NCBI GenBank assembly: GCA_964358645.1
Contig: CAYHPW010000020.1
Coordinates: forward strand, 1 to 44,962
Direction: 5' to 3'
Length of the DNA stretch: 44,962 nt
From: JBBTDV01 sp038042605
Lineage (GTDB): Bacteria > Bdellovibrionota > UBA1018
Shown here: positions 8,687 to 17,746 of the stretch, in pieces
Numbering within the stretch: position 1 is the stretch's first letter
How the letters are laid out: every line of letters starts with the position of its first letter
The notes under the pieces: model-generated
Told to the model about the DNA's origin: nothing
Databases searched by the model: none
The model's input: only the letters and a program-made list of their open reading frames with translations
Translations under genes and position numbers: made by a program

Positions 8687-9730
8687 TTAATACCCTTTCC
8701 TGGTTACGGCTTTGCACCAGGTTGAATTATCCAGATACCACTGGATGGTGTTTGTAAGGCCATCTTCAAAATCATATTCACGCTTAAAACCTAACTCGCG
8801 TTGTGCAAGGGCGTCGTCTATCGCGTAACGGCGGTCATGGCCGAGCCTGTCTTTTACAAAGCTGATCCCGGTTTCGTGAGATTTTCCATCCACTTTTGGG
8901 CGCAATCGATTGAGCGTACGGCATATTGTCCTGACAACGTCCAGGTTGTTTTTTTCGGCATTGCCACCAAAGCAATAAGTCTCGCCAGGTTTTCCAAGTT
9001 CAAGCGCAAGTGATAGGCCCCGGCAGTGATCTTCAACATGGATCCAATCCCTGATATTGCCTCCGTCGCCGTAAACAGGGAGCGGCTTGCTCTCTAGGGC
9101 ACACATGATCATGTGAGGGATTAGCTTTTCAGGAAATTGTCTAGGGCCGTAGTTGTTAGAGCAATTGGTTGTGATGGTCGGCAGGCCATAGGTATGAAAC
9201 CATGCTCTCGTTAAATGGTCAGCCGCCGCTTTGGATGCGGAGTACGGCGAGTTTGGAGCCATGGGAGTTGTCTCGCTAAACTTCCCGGTCTGTCCAAGAG
9301 AGCCATAAACTTCGTCGGTGGATATCTGGATATACCTGAAAGAGTCTTTTTTACCGCCGGGAAGTTTGCACCAGTATTCCAAGGCTGAATTCAAAAGTGT
9401 AAATGTGCCACGTATATTGGTCTCGATGAATTCCGCAGGTGAATTAATGGATCGGTCGACATGAGACTCAGCGGCAAAATTTATCACGGCATCCACTTGG
9501 TATTCTTCTATTAACTTGGTGACAAGTTGCCTGTCGCAAATGTTACCGACGACAAGCTTGGTTGTTCCAGGTCCTGTTATTTCATCAAGGTTTTCGCGAT
9601 GCCCGGCATAAGTGAGAGCATCAAGTACTATTATGTCATCACCCTGTTTAGCGCGTTGGCGGACAAAGCAGCTCCCTATGAAGCCACACCCGCCTGTCAC
9701 TAGAAGAGATTTTTTTCCAATTATCGGCAT
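8687..9730 (-). CDS. rfbB: dTDP-glucose 4,6-dehydratase
   Basis: The 347-aa SDR enzyme shows TGGCGFIGS (12-20), NFAAESHVDRSI, STDEVYG (137-143), the catalytic YSASK (Y163, K167) and the YGPRQFPEKLIP block, all typical of RmlB. It converts dTDP-glucose to dTDP-4-keto-6-deoxyglucose. The gene lies 30 bases after wzt and leads into rfbA-rfbD-rfbC, so sugar synthesis and export appear to share one transcript. The order B-A-D-C is a common arrangement. No anomaly seen. Confidence 0.96.
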   Translation of the reverse strand: MPIIGKKSLLVTGGCGFIGSCFVRQRAKQGDDIIVLDALTYAGHRENLDEITGPGTTKLVVGNICDRQLVTKLIEEYQVDAVINFAAESHVDRSINSPAEFIETNIRGTFTLLNSALEYWCKLPGGKKDSFRYIQISTDEVYGSLGQTGKFSETTPMAPNSPYSASKAAADHLTRAWFHTYGLPTITTNCSNNYGPRQFPEKLIPHMIMCALESKPLPVYGDGGNIRDWIHVEDHCRGLSLALELGKPGETYCFGGNAEKNNLDVVRTICRTLNRLRPKVDGKSHETGISFVKDRLGHDRRYAIDDALAQRELGFKREYDFEDGLTNTIQWYLDNSTWCKAVTRKGY

Positions 9731-9760
9731 AACGAACTTCCTTACCTGAAGAAAAACAAA

Positions 9761-10525
9761 CTAACAAGTACCAGAATTTGAGCCGACGCTCACATGGCGT
9801 AAATATACGTTAACGCCATCGCTGGCGTTTCCATCAAAAATCTTTCTGTGGTTGTCAATCACGATACATCTATCGCAGTGCTCTTTCACCGCATTCGGGC
9901 TGTGCGTGATAAGTATGATAGTGCGCCGCTTGCTGTGTAGTTCATGGATTTTTTTTAGGCATTTTTGCTGAAAACCGGCATCGCCTACAGCCAGAACCTC
10001 ATCTATTAATATTATCGGGGCTTCTAGGTGCGTGGCGATGGCAAAGCCAAGCCTGACCAGCATTCCGCTGGAATAGTTTTTAACAGGCATGTAAATCATA
10101 TCCCCAAGTTCGGAGAAATCCAGGATTTCAGGAAGAGCGGCAAGAGTGGCTTTCCTCCCGAAACCGAGGATCGCGGCATTAAGGAATATGTTTTCATAAC
10201 CTGAAAGATCAGCATGAAAACCCGCGCCTAGTTCTATGAGTGGAGCGATGTGCTGGTCCACTTCAATTGATCCTGTTGAAGGGGTGTATATCCCGCTGAT
10301 AAGTTTCAAGAGTGTGCTTTTGCCAGCACCGTTACGTCCCATTATGCCTACGAATTCACCTTGGTTTATTTCGAAACTGATGTCCTGAAGCGCGCACAGT
10401 TTTTCCATTTTACCGAATTGGAACTTCAAACGTAAGGTATCTACCAGGACGGTTTTAAGACTGGATGGATGGTCACTCCAGTACTTGAAGTTTTTGCTGA
10501 CGTTTTTCACACGGATAACAGACAT
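9761..10525 (-). CDS. wzt: ABC transporter ATP-binding protein for O-antigen export (short Wzt)
   Basis: The 254-aa protein has Walker A GRNGAGKST (63-71), the signature YSSGM (151-155) and Walker B IILIDE (171-176). The LIELGAGFHADLSGYENI block is typical of the polysaccharide-exporting ABC-A subfamily (TagH/KpsT/Wzt). It ends soon after the ATPase domain, so it lacks the C-terminal carbohydrate-binding domain found in Wzt proteins that recognise a chain-terminating residue. With the neighbouring permease it should export undecaprenyl-linked polysaccharide across the inner membrane. It starts 3 bases after the permease stop, and rfbB follows 30 bases later. Confidence 0.92.
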   Translation of the reverse strand: MSVIRVKNVSKNFKYWSDHPSSLKTVLVDTLRLKFQFGKMEKLCALQDISFEINQGEFVGIMGRNGAGKSTLLKLISGIYTPSTGSIEVDQHIAPLIELGAGFHADLSGYENIFLNAAILGFGRKATLAALPEILDFSELGDMIYMPVKNYSSGMLVRLGFAIATHLEAPIILIDEVLAVGDAGFQQKCLKKIHELHSKRRTIILITHSPNAVKEHCDRCIVIDNHRKIFDGNASDGVNVYLRHVSVGSNSGTC

Positions 10526-10528
10526 TGA

Positions 10529-11326
10529 CTATATTCGCTCCACAACTTCCTTAAAAAAATATTTTTTCATCAAGATGGCGGCATATAACGCAACGATCGC
10601 CCAGATGGTTGCCATGCTGGCATGTTTCAAGCTGGGCCACCCACCGTTGATGAAAATCGTATGCATCCCAGTAAAGATATGCCCTACAGGATTTAAGAAA
10701 ATTACCCATCTGTATTGCGGTGGGATCATGTTTTCATCATAAATCACCGGTGTTGAGTAAAACCATAGCTGCATCACTATCCCCATCAGGTGGCGAAGAT
10801 CGCGGAAGTACACGAACGCCACACCAGCAATAAAGGAGAGCGAATATGCCATGATGAAAAGCAGGAAAAAATAAAATGGGATAAGAACCATGGATGCGCC
10901 TATGGGGGTTTTAAATATGATAGCTGCTCCAATGATAATCGGCAGTGATAATAACAGGGTTACAAGGTTGGTCAATGTCCCCACGTATGGGAAGATCTGG
11001 AGCGGGATCGGGACTTTTGATATCAACCCCCAGTTGCCCACGACAGACTCGAGCCCTTCCATCAAGGTTTGTGAAAAAAAAGTCCATAACAGTATGCCGC
11101 TAAGGATGAATACAAGATAGTGAGGTACTTGGATATTCAGTATTACCTGGAAAACAAAGTAATATACAAAAGCCATTGCAATTGGGGCAAGAAGCGTCCA
11201 AAACAGCCCTAAGATCGAGCGACGGTATTTAATCTTTAAGTTACGGCTGACAAGGTTGAATACAAGGAATTTTTTCCCGAGACAGAAAAAATCAATACCA
11301 AGTGGCTTGAAAAAGGCCAGTTCCAT
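10529..11326 (-). CDS. wzm: ABC-2 type polysaccharide export permease
   Basis: The protein has about six hydrophobic segments and the ABC-2 block KIKYRRSILGLFWTLLAPI near the N-terminus. It also carries FYSTPVIYDENMIP and LNPVGHIFTGMH, typical of Wzm/TagG/KpsM permeases. The frame can start at a GTG at 11338. I prefer the ATG at 11326, because the AGGGTGAG sequence then lies at normal ribosome-binding distance, giving 265 aa. It is the first gene of the minus-strand unit wzm-wzt-rfbBADC and is divergent from the methyltransferase at 11422. Its partner ATPase follows 3 bases later. The number of membrane segments was judged by eye. Confidence 0.92.
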   Translation of the reverse strand: MELAFFKPLGIDFFCLGKKFLVFNLVSRNLKIKYRRSILGLFWTLLAPIAMAFVYYFVFQVILNIQVPHYLVFILSGILLWTFFSQTLMEGLESVVGNWGLISKVPIPLQIFPYVGTLTNLVTLLLSLPIIIGAAIIFKTPIGASMVLIPFYFFLLFIMAYSLSFIAGVAFVYFRDLRHLMGIVMQLWFYSTPVIYDENMIPPQYRWVIFLNPVGHIFTGMHTIFINGGWPSLKHASMATIWAIVALYAAILMKKYFFKEVVERI

Positions 11327-11380
11327 TCTTACACTCACCCTGGGTTATTACCCTAATGAATTTTGTAGCGCCAGAGAAGC

Positions 11381-11409
11381 TTTATTTTTATTGTGGTATA
11401 TCATATTAA
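11381..11409 (+). promoter_or_regulatory. Weak candidate promoter of the methyltransferase at 11422
   Basis: TTTATT (11381-11386), a 17-base spacer and TATTAA (11404-11409) sit 12 bases before the ATG at 11422. The -35 match is poor. The geometry (a -10 ending about 12 bases from the start codon, no Shine-Dalgarno) matches other starts in this window. Confidence 0.3.
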
Positions 11410-11421
11410 TCTAGACATCCA

Positions 11422-12039
11422 ATGTCTGACAGTTACAACAGCAGAATGTTTTTACGTGCGATAAGGGAATATCTTGGTTTTGTAAAAGGCTTCGCGAGAA
11501 GACCTTTAAAGACCGGATCTCTTGTACCGAGTTCCAGGCAACTGGCCGAAGCAATGGTGGCTGAAGTCGATTTCAATCATGCCAGCCTTATAATTGAAGT
11601 GGGACCGGGCACCGGGGCTATCACCCAGTTAATCCTAGAAAAACTACCAGATTGCAGAAAATACATGGGGCTTGATTTAAACCCGTATTTTATTGAAAGA
11701 CTGCGCACACGATTTCCCATGGCCAGTTTTTATGAATGTTCAGCTGAGATTCTAGACGAAAAAATAAGGATCAAAGGACAAGGGAAAGCTGATCATATAG
11801 TGTCGGCCCTGCCGTGGACACTGTTTAGCGGGGATGTACAGACGCGCATTCTTGAAAGTATATCTAAGAGCTTGTCTCACGGCGGTGTTTTTACAACTTT
11901 CATGTATGTTCATAGCCGCTATCTTCCAAGCGGGCAGGATTTTCTGTTAAAATTATTTAGCAAGTTCAAGAAAGTGAGAGTTTGGCCGATTGTTTGGCGG
12001 AATTTTCCGCCGGCCGTTGTTTACCGCTGTAGGAACTGA
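11422..12039 (+). CDS. Class I SAM-dependent methyltransferase, phospholipid N-methyltransferase (PmtA)-like
   Basis: The 205-aa protein has a SAM-binding block, LIIEVGPGTGAITQLILEKL, close to that of the KsgA/PmtA group. It is preceded by FARRPLKTGSLVPSSRQLAEAM, an N-terminal pattern typical of short PmtA-like phospholipid methyltransferases. A VSALPW block occupies the position of the catalytic loop. Known relatives methylate phosphatidylethanolamine, though some annotated this way are uncharacterised. Its place in the polysaccharide locus, 24 bases before a glycosyltransferase, leaves open a glycolipid substrate. No Shine-Dalgarno precedes the ATG; a weak promoter ends 12 bases upstream. 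Confidence 0.75.
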   Translation: MSDSYNSRMFLRAIREYLGFVKGFARRPLKTGSLVPSSRQLAEAMVAEVDFNHASLIIEVGPGTGAITQLILEKLPDCRKYMGLDLNPYFIERLRTRFPMASFYECSAEILDEKIRIKGQGKADHIVSALPWTLFSGDVQTRILESISKSLSHGGVFTTFMYVHSRYLPSGQDFLLKLFSKFKKVRVWPIVWRNFPPAVVYRCRN

Positions 12040-12063
12040 TGCTCTCTAAGGAATGGGGTAAGG

Positions 12064-12864
12064 ATGAAATTATCGGTAATAATTCCAGTTTTTAATGAAG
12101 CGCACACGCTTCTTACTTTGTTAAACAGGGTGTGGAATCACAATATTTCCGGGATCGATATCGAACTTATCATTGTTGAAAGCAATTCCACCGATGGGTC
12201 CAGGGAAATAGTCAAGACTTTTGCGGCCAGGATTAAAGAGGCTAATCCGGCAGCGGCTCTGCAATTAATCCTTGAAGACAAGCCTCGTGGCAAAGGCCAT
12301 GCTGTCAGGACAGGGTTTAATGCGGTTACCGGAGATATTATTTTGATCCAAGATGCCGATCTTGAATATGACATAAATGATTACGAATCCCTTATTCAGC
12401 CTATTTTGAGAGGTCACGCGTCTTTTGTACTTGGCAGTAGGCATCTTTCAGCCGGTAGTTGGCGTATTAGGCAATTCAGCAATGACAGGATTAACAGTGT
12501 GCTGTTCAACTTTGGGGGTATTTTTTTTCACACCCTTTTTAACATAGTTTATGGTCAGTGGTTGACCGACCCCACTACGATGTTCAAGGTATTTAAAAGG
12601 AGCTGCATCACTGATATTTTTTTTACAGCCAATCGTTTTGATTTTGACTATGAGCTGGTCGGAAAATTAATCAGGTCTGGCTATCTGCCATTCGAAGTTC
12701 CAGTATCTTATGAGTCACGTTGCTTCAAGGATGGGAAGAAAATCAGGATCTTCAGTGATCCATGGACCTGGTTAGTGGCTATTTTAAAGTACCGGTTCAG
12801 CCGGCTTAAAATTGATAAGGCTCTTTTGCCGGCCGATGGCAATAAAATTGGAAATAAGGCCTAA
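12064..12864 (+). CDS. Family 2 glycosyltransferase
   Basis: The 266-aa protein begins MKLSVIIPVFNEAHTL, then has ESNSTDGS (39-46) and IQDADLEYD (95-103), the signature of DPM1-like GT2 enzymes. It resembles the glycosyltransferase at 2693, with the same RGKG/QGKG and QDAD-EYD blocks and a basic C-terminal region. The start is supported by a GGGTAAGG sequence just upstream of the ATG. It follows the PmtA-like gene by 24 bases and ends 13 bases before the convergent HD-GYP gene. The acceptor is unknown. Confidence 0.87.
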   Translation: MKLSVIIPVFNEAHTLLTLLNRVWNHNISGIDIELIIVESNSTDGSREIVKTFAARIKEANPAAALQLILEDKPRGKGHAVRTGFNAVTGDIILIQDADLEYDINDYESLIQPILRGHASFVLGSRHLSAGSWRIRQFSNDRINSVLFNFGGIFFHTLFNIVYGQWLTDPTTMFKVFKRSCITDIFFTANRFDFDYELVGKLIRSGYLPFEVPVSYESRCFKDGKKIRIFSDPWTWLVAILKYRFSRLKIDKALLPADGNKIGNKA

Positions 12865-12877
12865 AAGCTTTACATGG

Positions 12878-14125
12878 TCATGCGGTTTTCTTTAGTGCCT
12901 TGCGGGGCGCGTTCTTTTTATTTTTTGTTGGATCGATTATGTGTATTTTCCCGAACGGGTGAGGGTGGTACATTTCGTTTTCACCTTTGATAACCTGAAC
13001 TGTGCCGAAGCTTGTCTGCTGGTCCTCTCCATTTTTCACCGAAGTTTTTTCTGACGATATAAGTGGGAGTTCTTTGTGTGGCTGGCAAGGATCGAAATCC
13101 GGTGCCAGTTCAACATCCTGGTGTTTTTGCGCGTGTTCGGCAGCCTTCCACTTCTGGATATGCTCGGTGAACAACAGAAAAAGATCAGGGTCCAATTTTT
13201 TACCTTGCGAGTGGGACATCAGGGCTATCGCATCCTCCGTGGATATAGGTTCATGGTAGGATCTCTTTGTTGTGACAGCATCAAAGAAATCCGCTACCGC
13301 TGTGATCCGCGAAAGTATGTGTATCTGGTCTTCTCTTAGCTGTTTGGGATAGCCAGTTCCGTCCCAGTTTTCATGATGCTCCATGACCACCCTGTTTAAT
13401 AACTGCAGGTTTATGTTTTCAGAAACGTAAAGATTTGGCTGCTTCAGCAGCTCGCAGCCATATACAGGATGCTTCTTGATCTCGCAAAATTCCTTCATGG
13501 AGAGCTTACCAGCGTTGTTTATTATGTGGGTCGGTATTTTTATTTTTCCAAGATCATGCAGCAGGCCGCCTAGTCCGGCTTGAAGGATCTCCTCGTGCGA
13601 AGCATATGGGAATATGGCTTTGTAAATCAGGATGCAATACATAGCCACGTTGACCGAGTGGTCATATGTATAAAAATCATGGAAGCTAAGGCGCGCTATA
13701 AGGTCCTGGAGTTTTTCTATGCTGTAACTGCCGAGGATATTTACCATGCCGTCGACGACGTCGCGGCATCCTTCTATGGTGTGGCTAAGAACCTCGGTTG
13801 TGAGCTCTTGTTTGTTTTCAAACAGCGTTTTTAAATGATGTATCGCCGATTCTTTTAGAACGGTGGTCTTTTTCTCGTCAGGTGCGCCTTTCATGGAGCA
13901 AGCGCTTTTAAGAAAAATGGCGCGCTGGTTCTCTGCCACGTAAATCTGATGATATTTCATCTTGAATTTATGTAAGTCGCCTTTTGTAAGTGTGTCGCCG
14001 CTTTGTGAGATGCGTATGAAGTGCTCGCGTGTCTTTAAGGCGGATGAATTTATGAATATGTCGTAAGATATTGCCACGTTCGTGGGTATCAGTGCGAATG
14101 AAACTGAAAAAAAGTTACTGGCCAC
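12878..14125 (-). CDS. HD-GYP domain cyclic-di-GMP phosphodiesterase
   Basis: The 415-aa protein uses a GTG start at 14125 with AGAGGA about 8 bases upstream. Residues 1-75 resemble the small N-terminal domain common in HD-GYP proteins that lack a receiver domain. The catalytic domain spans about 150-325, with YDHSVNV (H156), HDLGK (H190, D191), KKHP (H219), EHHENWDGTGYP (H250, H251 and GYP 258-260) and ADFFDAVTTKRSYHEP. All metal ligands expected of an active enzyme are visible. It would hydrolyse c-di-GMP in the cytoplasm. The last 90 residues are polar, low in complexity and probably disordered. It is divergent from valS. Confidence 0.93.
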   Translation of the reverse strand: MASNFFSVSFALIPTNVAISYDIFINSSALKTREHFIRISQSGDTLTKGDLHKFKMKYHQIYVAENQRAIFLKSACSMKGAPDEKKTTVLKESAIHHLKTLFENKQELTTEVLSHTIEGCRDVVDGMVNILGSYSIEKLQDLIARLSFHDFYTYDHSVNVAMYCILIYKAIFPYASHEEILQAGLGGLLHDLGKIKIPTHIINNAGKLSMKEFCEIKKHPVYGCELLKQPNLYVSENINLQLLNRVVMEHHENWDGTGYPKQLREDQIHILSRITAVADFFDAVTTKRSYHEPISTEDAIALMSHSQGKKLDPDLFLLFTEHIQKWKAAEHAQKHQDVELAPDFDPCQPHKELPLISSEKTSVKNGEDQQTSFGTVQVIKGENEMYHPHPFGKIHIIDPTKNKKNAPRKALKKTA

Positions 14126-14214
14126 AGAGGCGTCCTCTAAATGAACTTATCGGAGCGTCAATTAGAAAGGGTAAGGCAAAACGAGAAACCTTGTGCTAAA
14201 GTCTTGTTACAAGT

Positions 14215-17046
14215 ATGTCGCAGACCAATGAATTGCCGCAACAAAAGCTGGCTAAAGCATATGAGCCGGAAAACTTTGAAAAAAAGTGGTACGAGTTTTG
14301 GGAGTCAAACGACTGTTTTAGCGCATCCGATAAGAATGCTACGGGACAACAGGCTTTTTCAATGGTCATCCCCCCACCGAACGTCACTGGAGCGCTACAT
14401 ATAGGGCATGCACTTACCTGCACAATCCAAGATATTCTTATTAGGTGGAGGCGCATGCATGGTGACAACACGCTTTGGTTGCCTGGAACGGATCATGCCG
14501 GCATAGCCACACAGGCACAGGTTGAAAAAGCTATCGCCAACGAAGGCAAGAGTTCGACCGGCAAACCTTTGACACGTCATGATCTCGGCCGTGACGCTTT
14601 TTTGGCGCGCGCCTGGCGGTGGAAAGAAGAGCACAGCCGTGAAATAACAAATCAGCTCAAACGGCTCGGATCCTCGCTTGATTGGAAGCGCGAGCGCTTC
14701 ACCATGGACGAAGGCTTGTCCGCCGCGGTTAGGGAGGTATTCGTAAGGTTATACGAGGACGGCCTTGTTTACCGTGGTGAGCGGATAACAAATTGGTGCC
14801 CGCGCTGTCACACAGCGCTTTCGGATTTAGAAGTGATTCCAAAGGAGCGTAAAGGGCATCTTTGGTACATAAGCTATAAGATTGTCGATGATGCAGGAGC
14901 ACCTGTTTGTGGAACCAATGGCGAGCCCATTGATTTAGTGATAGCAACCACAAGACCTGAAACAATGCTTGGCGATACCGCGGTCGCTGTTCATCCTGAT
15001 GACGAACGTTACAAAACCTTCCACGGAAAAAAAGTAAAACTGCCGATAATCGGAAGGTTAATTCCAATCATATGTGATCCATACGTGGATAGAGAATTTG
15101 GTACAGGTGCCCTCAAGATAACTCCCGCCCATGATTTTAACGATTATGAACTTGGTTGCCGGCATGGTTTGACGGTTGTTTCAGTAATGGGTAAGGATGG
15201 GCGGATTACACCAGCCGGTGGTCCATTTTCCGGGATGAGATTCGCCGAGGCCAGGGAACTTGTACTGCAGCAGCTTCGGGAATCAAGGCTACTGATTAAA
15301 ACCGAGGATCATGTACACAAAGTCGGTCTTTGCCAGCGATGTGAGAATGTTGCTGAACCAATTATTTCAAAACAATGGTTTGTAAAGATTGAGTCGCTCG
15401 CCAAGCCGGCGATCGAAGCGGTAAAGGACGGAAGAATATCTTTTGCTCCTAAGAATTGGGAAAAGACTTATTTTGAATGGATGTACAATATTCGCGATTG
15501 GTGTATCTCACGGCAGCTTTGGTGGGGGCACCAAATTCCCGCATGGTACTGTGGCCGCTGCCAGGAAACCACTGTTGCCAGTCACGCGCCTGCCGAGTGC
15601 ACCTCCTGCAAGGCTCCAGCAAGTGAACTCAAGCAGGATGAGGATGTGCTGGACACGTGGTTTAGTTCGGCTCTTTGGCCGTTTTCAACGCTTGGATGGC
15701 CAGAAAAAACACAAGCGCTCGAGACTTTCTACCCTACTTCAATTCTCGAAACTGGTTTTGACATAATCTTTTTCTGGGTCGCGCGCATGATAATGATGGG
15801 CCTTCGTTTTATGGGCGATGTCCCGTTCAGGAAAGTTTATCTGCATGCCATGGTGCGGGACGAAAAAGGCGAAAAAATGTCAAAGTCCAAGGGCAATGTC
15901 ATTGATCCGCTTGTTGTTATGAACAAGTATGGCACCGATTCGCTTAGGTTCACTCTAGCCGCGATGGCAGGGCAGGGCAGGGATATCAAACTTTCTGTGG
16001 GAAGAGTTGATGGTTACAAAGCATTTTGCAACAAGCTTTGGAATGCTACAAAGTTTTTCCATCTTCAATTTGAACAACAAGGTTTTCCAGCGCCGCCGAC
16101 TGATTTAGATAAGTGGGTTCAGGATCATTATACCGAACTTTCTATGTCATCTAGGTGGATCATCTCGCGGCTGCAGGCGACAATCGCGACTGTTGAGCAG
16201 GGTTTGCGTGATTTTGAACTTAATAACTCGGCCCAGGCGCTTTACGATTTCACGTGGTACGAGTTCTGTGACTGGTATATCGAGCTTTCAAAACTGTCAT
16301 TTAAAAAACAGGGTGCGGACCAAGTTGCGACTGCTTATGCGTTCCATTATGTCCTGGAAACATTGTTGAAACTGCTACATCCGTTTATACCATTTGTCAG
16401 CGAAGAGCTGTGGCAATCCCTCCCATGGATTAGCGTAGGGATCAGGGCTGGAGAAAAACCACCGGTACTTACGATAATGCTCAAAAGGTTCCCGGTTTAT
16501 TCGGATTCAATGACTGATAGGAAAGCAGAATTGGAAGTCACGGCACTCAAAAGAGTTGTGGAGGTGATCAGGAATTTCCGCGGGGAAAACAATATTTCAC
16601 AAAAGGTGGTGTTCCCGGTTGCATACGTGGCTTCATCAGCGGCTGGGGAGGCGTTTCTCAAGCATTGTGAATCTGAAATACTTTCGTTGGCCAACATCGC
16701 GCGACTGCAAAAAGCAGCCGATGGCGCGGAGGTTGGAAATATTCAGTCCGTGATACCGCTCCATGATCTTTCACTTGAACTAAGAATAACTCTTGATGGC
16801 CTGGTCGATGTCGCCGAAGAGAGTAAGCGATTGAAAAAAGAAATCGAGAAGGTTGATTCGGACATAGCTCACATTAAAAAGAAGCTATCACAGGAGAGTT
16901 TTGTCTCAAAAGCTCCACAGGAGCTGGTCGCAAAAGAAAGGGAAAGGGAAAAAGAGTTTTCCAACAAACGCATAGAATTACAGGCGTCGCTTGAGAGGAT
17001 TTTAACCATGGCTCAAGTAACGCGCAAACAGGATGGGTTGAATTAA
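14215..17046 (+). CDS. valS: Valine--tRNA ligase
   Basis: The 943-aa class I synthetase has PPPNVTGALHIGHALT with HIGH at 62-65 and KMSKS at 554-558. It also has the editing-domain blocks TTRPETMLGDTAVAVHP and a zinc-finger-like CxxC region around the WYCGRCQETT block. A C-terminal arginine/lysine-rich coiled coil spans roughly 840-935. Length and order match bacterial ValRS. It charges tRNA-Val in the cytoplasm. No Shine-Dalgarno precedes the ATG; a TAAAGT that could act as a -10 ends 12 bases upstream, with a poor -35. The next gene starts one base after the stop. Confidence 0.98.
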   Translation: MSQTNELPQQKLAKAYEPENFEKKWYEFWESNDCFSASDKNATGQQAFSMVIPPPNVTGALHIGHALTCTIQDILIRWRRMHGDNTLWLPGTDHAGIATQAQVEKAIANEGKSSTGKPLTRHDLGRDAFLARAWRWKEEHSREITNQLKRLGSSLDWKRERFTMDEGLSAAVREVFVRLYEDGLVYRGERITNWCPRCHTALSDLEVIPKERKGHLWYISYKIVDDAGAPVCGTNGEPIDLVIATTRPETMLGDTAVAVHPDDERYKTFHGKKVKLPIIGRLIPIICDPYVDREFGTGALKITPAHDFNDYELGCRHGLTVVSVMGKDGRITPAGGPFSGMRFAEARELVLQQLRESRLLIKTEDHVHKVGLCQRCENVAEPIISKQWFVKIESLAKPAIEAVKDGRISFAPKNWEKTYFEWMYNIRDWCISRQLWWGHQIPAWYCGRCQETTVASHAPAECTSCKAPASELKQDEDVLDTWFSSALWPFSTLGWPEKTQALETFYPTSILETGFDIIFFWVARMIMMGLRFMGDVPFRKVYLHAMVRDEKGEKMSKSKGNVIDPLVVMNKYGTDSLRFTLAAMAGQGRDIKLSVGRVDGYKAFCNKLWNATKFFHLQFEQQGFPAPPTDLDKWVQDHYTELSMSSRWIISRLQATIATVEQGLRDFELNNSAQALYDFTWYEFCDWYIELSKLSFKKQGADQVATAYAFHYVLETLLKLLHPFIPFVSEELWQSLPWISVGIRAGEKPPVLTIMLKRFPVYSDSMTDRKAELEVTALKRVVEVIRNFRGENNISQKVVFPVAYVASSAAGEAFLKHCESEILSLANIARLQKAADGAEVGNIQSVIPLHDLSLELRITLDGLVDVAEESKRLKKEIEKVDSDIAHIKKKLSQESFVSKAPQELVAKEREREKEFSNKRIELQASLERILTMAQVTRKQDGLN

Positions 17047-17047
17047 T

Positions 17048-17728
17048 ATGGCAGTAAAAAGTGGCAGGGCTGTTTTAGTTGGCCCTATGTTTAAGTCTGA
17101 AGAGGATTTGTCGGGAGTAATTAAGTCGATTAGTTTTTCATCTAAGGATTACGTGGTTGCCATAGACCGAGGGGTTGAGATTTGCGCTAAGGCTGGTTTG
17201 CGCCCAGACATGGCAGTTGGTGATTGGGATAGTATTATAAGCCGACAATCACTTATTAAAGTGCCGCATATCACTCTGCCGCGCGACAAAGACAGAAGTG
17301 ATACGTTTTACGCCGCGTGTGCCGCAACTAATCTTCGTTGCAATCTGGTTAAGGAACTTGTCTGCATCGGAGTCACCGGCGGCCGTGGGGATCATCATCT
17401 GGCGACGTTGTTTGACTTGTCGGAACTTTCATCGAGCGGTCATTTCAAGAGGGTTTGCGCAATTGACAATGATTGCGAATATCATTTCCTTTCCGATAAA
17501 ATTAAATCCTGGGATGCACGGCTCAAGGTCGGACAAATCGTATCTGTGTTCGCGTTTGGTGGGCAGACGAAGGGTGTTTTGCTCAGCGGTTTTAAGTATC
17601 AGGTCAGGGGAAGGACGTTATCGCCTTCGTCTCACGGCCTAAGCAACCTGGCCACTGGTAAACGATGCCATGTAAAACTCAAAGAGGGGCGGCTTGTCGT
17701 TTTAATGCCGAAGAACCTTTACGCATAA
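17048..17728 (+). CDS. thiN: Thiamine pyrophosphokinase
   Basis: The 226-aa protein shows the three TPK signatures: VGDWDS (57-62), PRDKDRSDTFYA (78-89) and GVTGGRGDHHLATL (108-121). These bind the ATP-Mg and thiamine. The enzyme transfers pyrophosphate from ATP to thiamine in the cytoplasm, so the cell probably salvages thiamine. Length is normal. It lies one base after valS and 18 bases before the acyltransferase gene, so it is almost certainly in the same operon, although there is no pathway link between them. Confidence 0.9.
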   Translation: MAVKSGRAVLVGPMFKSEEDLSGVIKSISFSSKDYVVAIDRGVEICAKAGLRPDMAVGDWDSIISRQSLIKVPHITLPRDKDRSDTFYAACAATNLRCNLVKELVCIGVTGGRGDHHLATLFDLSELSSSGHFKRVCAIDNDCEYHFLSDKIKSWDARLKVGQIVSVFAFGGQTKGVLLSGFKYQVRGRTLSPSSHGLSNLATGKRCHVKLKEGRLVVLMPKNLYA

Positions 17729-17746
17729 AGTGGATAAGAAAAAAAT

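Noticed and set aside
14729..15067. Minus-strand frame inside valS
   Set aside because: Antisense to conserved valyl-tRNA synthetase domains.
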